Positions 26,902-39,350 are shown, counted from the stretch's first letter. The stretch is DNA of 64,000 bases from Aurantiochytrium sp. KH105 (GCA_003116975.1 BGKB01000012.1:124001-188000); one strand, 5' to 3'. Made by a program: numbers and translations. The notes: generated by a model not told the origin, from the sequence alone.

Positions 26902-28140
26902 TTAGTAGCATCGAAGAAAAAGAGCGGCACTTGCGAGGGCCGCGAGAGCTTCCGCGCTTTGTTTCTGGTTGCCTCCCTTGCTGGCTTCCAGAGTCTTTGC
27001 GAGGATCTCGGTTGGGTTCACGGGTTGTTCCGTTTTCTGTCGCTTCGCTTGTTGCTGCATTGTTGTGGCGGCAAGGCTTTGAAGAAACGCGGTACTGTCT
27101 GGGGTGCTCCCGGTCTTTTGCAATTTGGAGGGGGACTGCTGTTGTTGCTGCTGAAGGAGCTGCTGCTGCTCCTGAAGCTGCTTGCGGAGCTGTTCGAGTT
27201 GTTGAATGGAAATGTTTGGTTGAGATTGCTGCTGTTGTTGTTGTTGCTGCTGCTGCATTTGAAGTTGTTGTTGTTGCTGCTGGAGCTGATGCAAAAGTTG
27301 CTGCTGGATCTGTTGCTGGAGCTGCTGGTGTTGCTGTTGTTGCTGGTGGTGATGTTGTTGCGCCTGCATGGAAGCGATGGCGCGGAGCTGCTCGGGGGTA
27401 AACATCATGTGAGCACCATTGCCAAAAGGAGTGAGCGTGGGCGACGACTGAGAGGGAACGGTTTTCGATGCCTCGTCCTTGACAGCGAATTCGGGGCGGC
27501 TACCATAACGACGAGCGTCGAGACCCCGACGCTGGGCCTGGGTAGAGACCCACTTTTTGAAGGGCGAGGGATCCTCGTCGTCGTTTGAAGGGGAGCCAAC
27601 CGAGCCGTGGGGCCGCTTGCGGTTGTTCTTGCGCTTCTTTGCAGTGTTGTTGTTGTTATTATTATTGTTGTTGTTGGCATTCGCCTTGTTGCGCGCGGCG
27701 GCTTTTGCCTTGAGACGGGTTTTGTTGGAGGAAAGGCGGTGTGACTGAAGAGCGATGCGGCGAACGTGTTCGTGGAAGGGGTTCGGCATGACAGGAAGGC
27801 CCACCTTCCGCTTTGCCAGGACCTCGCGAATTCGCTTGATGATATTCTGGGGGACGCCGACGCACTCGAGCTGGGTGTTTGACGCCTGGTCGAGGTGGGC
27901 GCTGCCGTAAAAGCCGCAATTCGAGAGCTGTCCGGCGATCATAAGAAGGCGAGTCTTTTCGCTTTCGGCATGTACGGCGAGCATTTCCTCTGAGATGGCC
28001 GATCCGTGTTTGAGCAGCATGTCCGCGCGCTCGAGCTGGAAAGCTTTGACAAGGACATCGAGACAGGTAGTGAGGGACTGCTTCGCGTTAGGGGCACGCA
28101 GCGACTCCGCCGTGCCAAGGATGAGATCCGAGGAGCTCAT
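26902..28140 (-). CDS. Gln/Asn-rich nuclear-type protein of unknown function
   Basis: 412 residues from ATG 28140 (a longer frame starts only at TTG). Residues 1-130 look folded and helical, with the segment LLMIAGQLSNCGFYGSAHL near 66-84. A basic stretch with an Asn run (about 160-169) and KKRKNNRKRP looks like a nuclear localisation signal. About 250-355 is dominated by Gln with scattered His, Leu and Met, in runs of up to ten Gln. The last ~50 residues are Ala/Gln-rich helix. Such Q-rich regions are common in transcription co-regulators and can self-associate. No DNA-binding domain seen. The gene faces away from the 11.65-kb gene-poor stretch. Confidence 0.75.
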   Translation of the reverse strand: MSSSDLILGTAESLRAPNAKQSLTTCLDVLVKAFQLERADMLLKHGSAISEEMLAVHAESEKTRLLMIAGQLSNCGFYGSAHLDQASNTQLECVGVPQNIIKRIREVLAKRKVGLPVMPNPFHEHVRRIALQSHRLSSNKTRLKAKAAARNKANANNNNNNNNNNTAKKRKNNRKRPHGSVGSPSNDDEDPSPFKKWVSTQAQRRGLDARRYGSRPEFAVKDEASKTVPSQSSPTLTPFGNGAHMMFTPEQLRAIASMQAQQHHHQQQQQHQQLQQQIQQQLLHQLQQQQQQLQMQQQQQQQQQQSQPNISIQQLEQLRKQLQEQQQLLQQQQQQSPSKLQKTGSTPDSTAFLQSLAATTMQQQAKRQKTEQPVNPTEILAKTLEASKGGNQKQSAEALAALASAALFLRCY

Positions 28141-28720
28141 CGTGTGTTCAACGCAAAGACAAGACAGGGCGCTGGAGATCTGCTCGGCGCCGAGCAATCT
28201 CTACTTCTTTTTTCCCCTTCCCTCTCCTGCACGTCGGACGCTGCGTGAGCTCTCGCGTGCGGACGATGGACTTTCGCGCTCACGTTCGCCTTGCGCTCGC
28301 GCGGCGGCAGCAGCAGCAGCAGCAGTCGCAGTAGCCTGCGAGCGCGGGCCTGCGCGTGATCGATGGACTCTTGAAGAAGACGGGCAGCTCCGAGGGTTAA
28401 ATTCACTCGCCGCGCACAGGCTAGAGCACCTGTGAAGGGCCGCGCCTCGTGCCTGTGGGTCTGAATGGATTCGCAGCGACTCCTCGCGGCCTGGCTGCCT
28501 GGCTGCCTGCCTGGCTGCCTGCTTGTCCGCGCGCGTCTGCTGCCGGCCTTCGTGCCTTTGTGCCTGCCTGCGCGCGTTTCGTCCGCGCGGGGCGGAGAGA
28601 GAGAGAGAGCGAAGAGGCGGAGGGGCGGAGCGAGGAGATGAGACGCCAGCGAAGCGACGAGAGCGACACAGCGAGGCTCCGCGATTCGGGTTTGTTTTTC
28701 CAGTCGGTCTGCCCTTTCCT

Positions 28721-28742
28721 TCTTTCTTTCTTTCTTTCTTTT
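28721..28742. repeat. (TTTC)n microsatellite
   Basis: Five TTTC units within a longer pyrimidine-rich stretch. Confidence 0.8.
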
Positions 28743-31700
28743 CTCGAATTTTCTGTTTGAACCTCTCTCTCAATAATATCTATTTTTCCCGCACACCCCC
28801 ATTTCTCTCTCCCTCAGACTGACTTCCATTCCCCCTCAGGCTCTCGTCTTTTCTTCTTTTCGTCCCTATTCGTTCTCAATCGGTTAGCGCTGAGGGAAAA
28901 TTGGAGAGTTCCGATCCACACCACTGGGCCACTGCTCACACGACTCTTCCGTCTTCCCTTTCTACATCTCTCCTTCTCCTCATCCCTCAAGTCGGAGACA
29001 CTTTCGATAAGTTTCCTCCTATACATCCACCGCCATCGGCCACTTGCACACCTCCCCTTTAGGACGCAAAGTGCTGGTCTTCTTTCTTTCTTTTGGAAAA
29101 AAAGAAGTAAAAGAAAATGAAACAAGGAGGGGGTAAATGAAAAGAATTCCGCAGCGAGACGGGTTGTAAGCTTCCACATTACTCATTCCTTGACCGCCCT
29201 CGGCCGGGCCGCAGAGGAGAGCAGAGAAGCAGCTGCAGCAGAGTGAGGCGCACTTGAAGAATGGATGAGTGAATCCCCGCAGCGCTCCTCTCAAGGAAAA
29301 GACCGTCAGGTTGCCTCTTCCATGGCCTGACTGCCGTTTAGTCTTCCTCCTGCCAGTGGCGTTGGCCGGTGGTTGATGTGAATCGCGGTCAGGGGAGGAA
29401 GCGGTGAGAGTGAAGGGAAGCAAGATGGGGAGGACTCGACTCAACTTACTGTCACTCACTTCCCACGCTCACTCGCTCGCCTGGCCGCTCATGCTCATGC
29501 ACACGCGCACCACGTGGGGCAGTGCGTGACTAGCCTCTTTCTCGTTTCTCGGTCGAGCCGCACGTTGCGCCGCCTTGGCCGAACGTGCACAGCGCACAGT
29601 ACCTCATCGCACTGCGTGAGACGGGCAGCGGCCGCGGCTGGATGGACACATATGTGTTACGTGGACACTTCGTTGCCAGACAGATATAGACGCTCCGCCC
29701 CAGTTCGCCAACCGACCCAGACCACCTCTCTTTGCTCCACCCGTTCAGCAGAATTTAGCAGCGTGTCGCTGCGAGGCATGCGCGCAAAGGAATTTAGACG
29801 CCACACGTGCGAAGGGCCATCGCTTCGAAACCTTCAAATTCCTGCGCCGCACCGTCGGGTAATTACCGCCACTTTTAAAAAGCCAAAGAAAGGCCAATCA
29901 ATTTTGATAGCGCAAAGCAGAGTTGCACAGCATAGCACGGAGCAGCGCGGAGGTTTTCTCCTGGCGGGTCGGCACGGTCGGCGGCAGACGGCCAGCGTGG
30001 CGTCTGTCTGGCGAGAGTGGCTACTGTCTTCCTGTGCTGCTGCAGGATTGGAAGGGCGAGCGGGGGAGCGCTCTGGTGCGCCTCCGTTTATTAGGGCGAC
30101 GGGGAAATCGACCACCTTGAGCAAGGGCCTGGAGAGGCGCTTCTGCACAAAGTCCGTGAGGCAAATCAAGCACGGAAAGCCGCACTGACGCGTCAACCGA
30201 CCAACCAAGGGCAAGTCCTTTGCTTTCTGCCTAACTTGCTGCGATTGAGCTGTCCAAAGTGATGGCTGTCTTCAGGCATCTAGCGGTGCACGCTGCAGCA
30301 CGGACTGGCGCAGTGCAGCAACGCACGCTTAGCCTGCGTGGCTGCCTGCGTGGCTGCCTGCCTGCCTGCCTGCCTGCGCTTGGTAGGTTTATCAACACCT
30401 GCCATGCGCCAGCCAGCTTGACGCAACCGACACTTGCTTTTCAATTTCCTTGAAAATAAATTGCGCCAGGTGGAGCTGGCTGGCTTGCAATGCTAGAGGG
30501 AGTAGCTTGTTGATCGGCGCTTCGCCGGTTTCTCCGCCCGGTGGCCAGGCAGGTGCCAATGCGTGCACAAAGCTTTCTGGCTGGCCGCAAGCGAACGAAC
30601 AGCAGAGGCGCCAGCGCGGAGCCCCCGCCTCCACGTGCGTGGCGAGTGGTCGGTGAATTCACTCCGCAAACAAACCAACTGTCCCGTGAAAGGGAAAAGA
30701 GAAATATTGATTCTCAGACGCTCCCGTTCTGTCCCTCCGAGCGGAACTTTCCTGGAAATGGTGAGGCGCGCCTGCCCAACTCGCCAATGCACGCGGCAGG
30801 CAATTGGCCCGGCCACTCCTCGCTCGGCCTCTTCACGTTGGTGGTGGCTGGCCAGCGAACGAAAGCGACCCGGCGCTAGCCACGGCCACTGCCACTCCCG
30901 CCGGGCGCCACTGCCGCGGCGAGGCAGCCGCCACATTTCTACCCTCCGCTGCCGGCTCCGGCTTCTCGCGCTCGCTCATACCTGCACCTGCAGCTACAGC
31001 ACGGTAAACCGGGAGGTGTCTCGACTCTCCTCGGCTCGGGGCAAAAGCAGTTGACCCCCTTCAACGACTAATTAATTAGTACTACATAAGGAGAAGGAGG
31101 AGAGCGGCGTTGGTAGCCTATACTCGCGAGAATTACTTCCTTCCTCATGCAACCGAAGAGTAAAAGAAAAAGAAAAAAAGAAAGAACCTAGAGAGAAAAA
31201 TCACTCTTTTTGAAAAATGAAAAATCACTAAAGAGGAGCAAATTGGAGACGTGAAAGCAAAGAAAGGAGGAGGTTGCACGCTATTGCGGGGGCACTCTTT
31301 CGGCAGTGCGGGCCAGAGGAGAGCGAGATGAGGGGGAAAGTGATGAAGAAAGGGGAGCGGCTGCGGCCAGTATGTGCGGTATAGTGCCTACCTTCCCAAG
31401 AGCTCGCAAAAGCCTGGCTGGCTGGCTTGTTGCCACTCGCCATGGTCGCTGGCGGTCGGCAGCCAGCCAGCTCGAGGCGCCCGGCCGTCTGTCTGACTGT
31501 CTGTCAGTCACGGGGAATTCGCTTCCGCCCCCAGTCTCCATGGCCAGGCTTCTCCGGCCCCGCGGCGGCCGCCGCGCGCCATGGTGGCCGGGAGAACGGG
31601 AGACTTTCCAGTCAACGCGAGGAACGCAACTGTCACGTCGTCCGTCCGCGTGTCGATCAAGCAAAGAGGCCACGAGACTTGACGTGACTTGGTTGGTTGA

Positions 31701-33100
31701 ATAGCCGAGCGCGGGTGCCACGGAAGCTCGCGTGGCGATTGTCTAGGCCCAGAGGCACCGACACCCGCCGGCCGCTGGCCGCTGCCCCCCCTCCAGCACG
31801 CGTGCCGTACTGGCCTGCTTCTTGGCACGGTCGCGAGCCATGCTCGTATGGCGAGTGAGCCTTGGCTAGCAGCCAGGCAGCTGCAGCGAGCTTGAAGGGG
31901 GCGGCCAGACCGGTCCAATTCGGGTGGCAGGCGAAGAGGAAGCGGTCCCAGCCACCAGTGCCTACCTCCACCTCCTCTATCCCTTCAAGTTCTTTTCCCC
32001 TTCTTTTCCCTTCTTTTCACATATTCTTTTCCTCTTTCGTTTTTATATTCATTCTTTTTCTTTTGTTTTTTGCTTCCTTTTTTTACTTTTTTCTTCTTTC
32101 GGGCGGACGGAAGGACGGACGGAGGCAAGGAGTTTACCTAGCTGAAAGTTACTTCCTCCTTAGGCGCTCGTCCACGCCGCTGCGGCGCGGCCACGCCCTG
32201 CAGCGGCAGTGTCGGCTCGCTGTCGCTGGCTGGCGGGGTTGGCGTGGATTGGGCTGCGAGGGGCGGAGCGGCGCGTTGAGTAGCGGTAGGTGGGAGGGAG
32301 GGACGTAGAGAAGGCGTGCAAGCGCCGTTGCGGATTGGGTGACGGCGGGGTTGCGAAAGAGAAAAATAAAAAAAGGAGAGACGCGGACCTTGGACGCGAT
32401 TCCTAACACTCAACTCCGCCAGGCTTCCTCGGCAAGGTTTCCCCCTCTCGTAGGGAAAGCCCCCCCCCCCCACCTCCCATCCTCCCATCCTCCCTCATTT
32501 GCCTCACTCCCTCCTCCGGCCGCCTGGCAGCTGCAGCTGCTGGCTGCAGCCGGAGCTTTGATGGCTGCTGCTGTCGCCTGGGTCGCAGGGTCCAAGGTGA
32601 ATAGTTGGCGGTTCGCAAGGCGAGTGTGGCGCGTCAGGACTTGGCCAAAAATATCGCCTCCCTCCTACCTGCGATCGCGGTCGGTCTTGCGAAGACCCCG
32701 CTTGACTCGAATGGCCTGTTTCAGCGTCTCGCAGCGGCTCGGAGTCAGGAAGACATGGGGGATCAGCGCAGAAACGGCTGCGCGGCGAGGCGAGAGGAGG
32801 AATCACCACGCGGGTGGCCGACGCGAAAGAGAAGAGGCGATCACGAAAGGAATAAGAACCGAAAGAAAGTGGAGGAGACTCGGAGAAGGAAATAGAAACG
32901 AAGGAAAAGATGGGACGAAACGAGCATTATCGTCCGTCATCTATCGCGGCGTTGCTGCGCACGCAAGAAACCTGCGCAAGGCTGCACTTCTGGCTGGTGT
33001 GCGCACGCAGAGTGGCACAGTGTCCAGGCTTCACGCGCGACGCACGGCCGTAGCCGCGGCCCACAGGTCGGAGGCGGAGCATCGTCGACCTCATTAGGCT

Positions 33101-33122
33101 ATCAATCAATCAATCAATCAAT
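33101..33122. repeat. (ATCA)n microsatellite
   Basis: Five ATCA units just before an ATG that opens a 77-codon frame (33121-33354) without recognisable homology. Confidence 0.85.
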
Positions 33123-33767
33123 GCTTGCAGACCTTCGAGGCAAGCAAAACCATGAACTCCAAAAGAGTGTGCGTGTACGGCCGTTCGCCACTAGCAACCC
33201 ATTTCCCGCTGCCGCAGCTTTACGTTGTCTCGAAACGCGTGCCGATAATGGCTTTACATTAGGACCAAACGCTTCGTTTACAGGCGCAGCAGGCCAGTGC
33301 CTTTTTGGCGTGGCCCACGTTCCCTTCACAAGGTCTCTACGGTTTACAAAATGAGAGGCCCGTGGGGCGCACTGTGGTGAATTCGCGAGAGTGTAGGGCT
33401 TTCAAAAATCTTTCCAAAAACAAAAGAATAATTATTTTAATCTTAAAAACAGCTTTTGGAAGACAAGATTTGAAAAACGTCATCAGGCCACCAGCACGCG
33501 CGGGTGCACCTGCCTCGGCCCTGCTGCCTTCGTCTGCCTGGCTGCCAGCGCTTGCGCAAATGCCGCTCTCCAGCCAGGCGTGATTTACCTAGGCGTAATC
33601 GCGGTTGGTGTGGAGATAAAATTTGCTTCGGCAGCCAGCAGGTCACAGTGCTAAACGAAGCCCCCTCTTGGCCATTTCCTTCATTCTGCTGGCCACTGAC
33701 CGCAGCAGCAGCGGCCTCGGGTCGGTCAAGTCTGTCTCACTCTTCCTCTTCTTCTCTGTTTCTGGCT

Positions 33768-33775
33768 CTATATAG
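33768..33775 (+). promoter_or_regulatory. TATA-like box
   Basis: CTATATAG about 75 bp upstream of ATG 33846, preceded by a pyrimidine-rich stretch. Context in findings. Confidence 0.35.
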
Positions 33776-33845
33776 CTCTCGTTGCGCGCGGATAAACTCT
33801 TTTCGCGATTGGGATCGCGATCGAGCGGCGAGCAATCCAGCAACC

Positions 33846-33926
33846 ATGGCAACTCAAATTATCACTCTAAGCTCGCCTTTCCAACAAACTTATCTTGTCA
33901 TCGAGACTGCTGGATCGCAGTCGTAA
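33846..33926 (+). CDS. Short ORF, possible first exon (doubtful)
   Basis: 26 codons from an ATG in a good initiation context (A at -3, G at +4), beginning MATQIITLSSPFQQTYLVIE. The stop codon lies inside GTAAG, which could instead be a splice donor at 33923. A TATA-like box is placed upstream. No homology recognised. Confidence 0.25.
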   Translation: MATQIITLSSPFQQTYLVIETAGSQS

Positions 33927-35654
33927 GCGCTGCAAGATGCCGATGCTAGCCGCATGCTTTGTAAACAAACAAACTTGCTCATCAGGCAGCTAGCTGCCAC
34001 GGGTGCTTGCTGATGGTTCGACGCACCACCGAGCGAGCCCTCTTTCGGACGATTCGCTACCTTTAGATTGTTTTTTAGGGCGTCCTTGGCGCAGTGTCTG
34101 GTCTGTGAGGTCTAGCTCGTTAATGCCGCATGCCAGAAGTGTTTGGCCCTTTGGACACGCTTCAGGCTCGGGGGATCGGCCTCGTGTTAATCAATAAAAG
34201 TCAGTCACCCATGCCTCTCGTCTATCCAACCCGTGTCTGTTTATTTGAATCGAGCCAGAGTCTCTACCTCCTGCAGTCACGCTGGCAGAAGATATACACT
34301 CACCAATGCCTCCAAACTGTGAAATGGCCATGGGGCGTGACCAACCCCGACCTATCAGGATGACTGGGTGAGGCAGGCATGACTGACGGCCAAGAAAGAA
34401 GAGATTTCCCTTGATCGACAAACGCACCCACCTTCGCGTAACCTCCCTCCCTCCCTCGAAGGAACGAGAAAGCTGCCACGCCGAGGATGGAGACAGGACA
34501 GCAACCAGAGAGATGGAGAAAAGGACAGGAGCATGGGCCGCTCTGCTGTCTGATTGCACTCATCTTGCAGGCAGCATCGCGCAAACATTGCAGTCGCCGG
34601 CCGGACGATGGTGGGCGGAGCGTTTGGAGAAGGTCTCTTTTTCTTTTCTATTTTTTCAGTTTTTTCTTTTTAGCCTATGCCCAGTGCTTTTTCTGCTTTG
34701 CGACGTCGATCAAGCACGGCAGAGAGGCTCGTCATGCGTTTACTCTCTAGCGAGCGCGGCACGACCCTCTCAGTGAAAGGAGGAGCCCTAGCTTCGTATC
34801 TTTGCGCTCAGTCCGAGTTCGCGGGCACGATGCAGGCGCGTGTGTAAAGCTGCGCTGACAGTGAAGAAGCCGCGGCGGGGCCAGCCGTGCCAATCCTTCC
34901 ATCTCTTTTCCGTGAATCCACCAGCCATCAGCCTCCATGGTGAGCTCGGAGCAACGCCGTCGCGGCTCGCCGTACGTTCGTGCCCCAGCTGCCACTGCCA
35001 CTGCTGCTGCAATAATCATGATGCCAGTTGAATGACAGTTGAGACGAGGTGCACGCAATGCAGATGCAAGACGCAGCGGCGGGGCTGTCCGGCTCCTCCT
35101 GGCGACCCTATGCCGCGTGTGTATGGCGGCCGCAAGAAGTGAGGTTTTTGCACTTTTCCTGGCGGATCGATCGGCGGCCAGGTGCAGATAGCTTGAGCGC
35201 TCGCTCTTAGTGGATCGCCTTCAAGTTATACCCTCAACAGCCAACTGGAACCCTGGTCGTTGGCGCAGCGCGTCTCGTAGCGGCTAGCTTGGCGCGATGA
35301 CGAGGCGGCAGAGCGACAGTCTTCTCTGCCTGCGATGGCCTCGGCGATCTCGCGAGCGTTCTTGTTCTAGTCGCACCAGCCAACGACCACTACCTGGCTC
35401 ATGCTCGACTGATGGCTTGTGGACGGCCAGCCGGGCAGCTGGCCGAGGGCAGGGCCGAGGCTTCAAGGCCTGGCCTTCCTCCTCATTATCTCCCCTAGCC
35501 CGCCACGACGTCGGGACGGGGAGACAAATGCCGGTCTACTGTGGGCAGAGGTCTTTCTGCAGCGGTGACTGATTTGCAGTGTCCTGTGCTGCCACCGTCG
35601 CCTCCGGCGGCAGGGGGAAGCAAGAACTTACACTTTCGTTAGTGTCTCTCTTTC

Positions 35655-35725
35655 TCGGCCTCTGCCTCGGCCTCTGCCGCGGCCTCTGCCTGGGCCTCTG
35701 CCTCTGCCTCTGCCTCGGCCTCTCC
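35655..35725. repeat. (CTCTGC/CTCGGC)n minisatellite
   Basis: About twelve six-base units alternating between CTCTGC and CTCGGC. Confidence 0.8.
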
Positions 35726-35884
35726 GAGTCGCTAGCCCGTGGATGCAAGCCACAGCCGCCACCGCTGCCGATCGTCTTTCGGCTAAGCGAGTGAGGGCAT
35801 TCGGCTTGCAGCAGCCAGCAGCAGCAGTAGGGCTCCACTGGCCAGCAACTCTGCAAAAATCCATTTTCCGTTGAGAATGATGGA

Positions 35885-35981
35885 AGCTAAAACTTTTGAT
35901 TAAGGTTTTTTTTGAAAAAATGTTTTTTCAGCTTTCCATGAAAACAAAGTTTTAATTTTAATTAAAAAAACGTTTTTAGCT
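35885..35981. repeat. 97-bp AT-rich foldback (MITE-like)
   Basis: Begins AGCTAAAAC-TTTT-GATTAA and ends with the imperfect reverse complement TTTAATTAA..ACGTTTTTAGCT. A nested perfect 7-bp inverted repeat (GAAAAAA/TTTTTTC) lies at its centre-left. No clear target-site duplication. Confidence 0.5.
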
Positions 35982-36442
35982 CCGAACCGCGTCGCAGGTC
36001 GTGTCGACTAGTGGGCTCCGCCCCTTTTAAAATTATTTTAAAAAAATAGTAAAAGAATTTCAAAGCAATGCGGGGCGTGCGGACGTGAGGAAATGTGAGG
36101 TGACGGCGAGCACGCTTCTCCAGGGGTGATTGCTGCAGTGGCGGTTGTCTGGCCAGTGCGCGCCGCCAGTGAGCTCACGACCAGGCGGCGGATGCTCTCT
36201 CTCTCTTTCCTCGCCTTTCTATTTTTCCTTTTCTTTCTTTATTGTTACTTTTATTTTCTCCGGCCACGCGGGTCTCTCTTGGGTTGTCTTCTATTTGCCT
36301 CGTCTTCGCGGGCCAGTGTTGTGTATGCTTGCGCCGGTGGCGGGTAGCCGCGTGGCCGGCCAGCGGCCGGCCGCTGCCGATCGACAACAACGGCCGCGGC
36401 GCGAACGAGGCTTGCAAAATCGTCCGACAGCATGGCGTAGGC

Positions 36443-36444
<2 letters not shown>

Positions 36445-36479
<35 letters not shown>
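36445..36479. repeat. (GA)n microsatellite
   Basis: Seventeen uninterrupted dinucleotides. Confidence 0.95.
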
Positions 36480-36480
<1 letters not shown>

Positions 36481-37130
36481 GGAAAGTTCGTAGAGAAGAA
36501 AGAAAGGAAAAAGAGCTTGCTTCTTACGAGTGAGCAAAGAAAGCAAAGCTTCTCCCTTCATTCTCTTTCGCGTCTGCGTCTCGGACTTCGAGACCGACCG
36601 ACCCTTCTGGCCAACCTGCCGTCCCTCGTCAGCCTCCACCACTGCAATGTACCCGAGCATCGAGCCCTGCCACCCTCCGAGTCCCTGCCAGACGACGCGA
36701 TCGTTCACGGCGGTCGCCTTCGGTTGACAGCTGTTCGTCCTTCAGCCAGAACAGCCCGCATCACCTCAACCCCCGCTGCCGCGCGACAGACTCTTCATGT
36801 CTGTTGCAGTCGCAGTCGGCACGGTCGCGCTCCACGCCCAGCCTGGCGACGCGGACAGCACCGGCCACTATCACTGGACGCAGCCTAGGAAGGTCTTGGC
36901 GAGCCCCTCCACGAGCCTGGTAGTCGTGGTCGCACCCCTTCGATGCAGAGCATCCCCGGGCCGCTGAGAACCTGTCTCTGCAGCTGCCATGGCTGCTGAG
37001 CGAGGCGATCACGCCCTTTCTTTCGTGCGAGCGTGCAAGCAACCGCAACTGCAAGCGTGCAAGCGTCTGTGTGCGTCGGGCGTGCCCGAACCGCCAATGA
37101 TGGAACGAACGATTATACGAACGACCGTGG

Positions 37131-37173
37131 CGATCGATCGATCGAACGAACGAACGAACGAACCAACGACCGA
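37131..37173. repeat. (GATC)n-(GAAC)n compound microsatellite
   Basis: CGATCGATCGATC followed by about five CGAA units. Confidence 0.85.
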
Positions 37174-37766
37174 TCGACTCGGAAAAACGTCAAAGGGCCG
37201 CGCGTTCCGCCAGGCCGCTTTGGCCGGAGGCTGCGAGTGGCGGCGTGCGTGGCGGCGTGAGAAGTGACGAAGGAATGCAAGAAAATGGTCCAGGGACGCC
37301 GCTGGCTGCTGGCGGCCCGAAAAGGGAGAGACCGCCAAAGCCGCCCTTCACAGGAGGGAAGAAAAGCGTGCGTCAGAAACAAGAAAACGAAGAAACGAAT
37401 GAACGAGGAAGCTGAGTAAGAAAAAAAGGGAAACGCGAAAACGTTCGGCGGCCCAGCTGGGCTGCGACGCCAACAAGCTTTCCTTGATTGGTTGCAAAAG
37501 GCCAACCCGAAGCAAGCAATGAACAAAACTGGCAAGCTGCTGCGGCCAAGCCGGGGCCACTGCTGGACCTGCTTGCCGTGGCTTCGACTTACGGTTAGAG
37601 CTGCTGCTGCTGCAAAATAGAAAGCTGGCTGCGAAGAAGAAGCGTATTCACGACCCGAGCTCCTGCATGTCGCGGCCATTGCACACGAGCCAGCGCGCAA
37701 CCTTGACGACACGGCCCGCTAGCGAGCGAGCTAACTTGACTGAAAATAAGATGTACACACACTGAG

Positions 37767-37809
37767 GCAGAGAGCGAGAGAGAGAGAGTGAGAGAGAGAG
37801 AGAGCGAGA
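37767..37809. repeat. (GA)n interrupted microsatellite
   Basis: GA repeats with three single-base interruptions. Confidence 0.85.
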
Positions 37810-38450
37810 AAGTCCAGCCCGCCGGCCGACACGACGTCCAGAGAGCAGCTCGCTAGCTACCTCGCTCACTACCTCGCGCGTGCATTTGGGCCACCAGCCT
37901 CGATCGCGACGAAGCTAGGATCAGGATCACGTAGGTATAGCACCCCTCCGCACCGACCACAACACTTACTCGCGTATTCATCGTCCGTTCGTTATGCGGA
38001 CGCCAGGCACACACGGCGGCCGGCGTAGCTGCCCATGCTGGCCGAGGCCTGACCAGCGTCCCTCAGGCTGATCCTCTTGTCCGTGCAGGCCGTTTGTCCG
38101 TGCACGCGGTGCGCGGTGTCGTCCGCACCGCCGCCACGTCGCGTGCATTCTTTTTTTCCTTTCTCTTGCATTTCTTTCTATTTTTACTACTTTTCTTTTC
38201 CTTTCTTTTCTTCTCCTTCTCTCTTTCTTCGCTTACCAAACCCTCCTTCCCCTCCTGTCCCCGCATCACCGACTATCCTCACTCCTCTCCTTCTCGATCC
38301 CTCTCCCTCTCCCGTCTTCTCGCTCCCTCCCTCTCCCTCAGCGACTTCCCCTCACTTCTCTGCAACGCACTGAAAACAATTTTTCCCCTCTCTTCAGCCA
38401 GCCCGCGCTGTCCCGGCCGCTTCTAAGGCGTGTCCGAGTCACCGCGGCAG

Positions 38451-38497
38451 CACTGCAGCGGCCGCAGCCACCATGGCCACTGGCCGTGGCTGCAGTG
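38451..38497. repeat. Hairpin with CACTGCAG...CTGCAGTG arms
   Basis: Arms CACTGCAG and CAGCCAC pair with GTGGCTGCAGTG; the left arm carries a nine-base bulge. Loop is about 14 nt. Confidence 0.45.
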
Positions 38498-39317
38498 GCA
38501 GCAGAAAAGACCTGTCCAGCGCTCCGTCACCATGTGCTTACATGAAGCGGGCGCGCTTTTCGGTGGTGTGGCGAAGAGGCGCACGCGTAGACAGCCTTCG
38601 CTGATCCGAGTATTTCCTAACCGGGAACACTTCAAGCCCTGAAAGTCGAAGCCAAACGAGTGAAATCACTTGCTCCGCGCGCGTTCCCAGCTGCAGCAGA
38701 CAGCTGCGTGACAGCGCCCGGAGCAGCACCGCCAAACAGGGCCAATCGGCGCTGCCACACACGCGTACATACCACCAGCCAGCAATGGCAGCCACACCAC
38801 CAGGGGCAGCAGCATTGCAGACAATCAGGATGGATGTCTGTGGAGGACAAAACCTTTGACTTATAGATTTTCCTGCCCGCAGCCTAAGATGAGATCCTCG
38901 CTGCACTCTCTCACGCTGGCCCACTCCACCTCATTCCGCGGTCGTCGACTGTCCACCGGCCAAGGGATACAGAGATCACGAACGCTGCTGCTGCTTCTGG
39001 GACCCCCAATCGCCACCGATAACGCGTTGCGCAGCCCCCCGAACCGCGCGCGGCGCCATCTTCGCGCACACCTCGCACACCTGGGTCCCCGCGGGGGTGC
39101 GCGACCGGGACGGAGCCCCGGCTTCCCCCGGGGGCTCTCGCGCCCTCGCCGCCGCGCTCCCGCGCTNCACATCGGCTCGACGGAGCCGGCGACCCGGACC
39201 CGGCGCGCGAGCCGAGCCCGCGCGCGGCGGCGGGCGGCGCGCGGGGCAGGGAAAGGCGCATCGCGAGGCGCGGCCGGCCGGCGCGGCGCGGCGGGTCTGC
39301 GAGCGGGGCTGCGGCCG

Positions 39318-39350
39318 GCGGGCGGGCGGGCGGGCGGGGCGGGACGCGGG
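39318..39350 (+). repeat. GGGC repeat with G-quadruplex potential
   Basis: Six consecutive GGG runs separated by single C bases, plus a further run. About 150 bp from the unresolved base at 39167, in a very GC-rich block. Confidence 0.75.

Noticed and set aside
29514..30214. Overlapping frames on both strands in the desert (224 and 126 codons)
   Set aside because: Both begin at GTG/TTG; a CxxC in the minus frame is isolated and there is no wider domain.
33121..33354. 77-codon ATG frame in the desert
   Set aside because: Opens inside an ATCA repeat, no recognised homology; too short to call without expression data.
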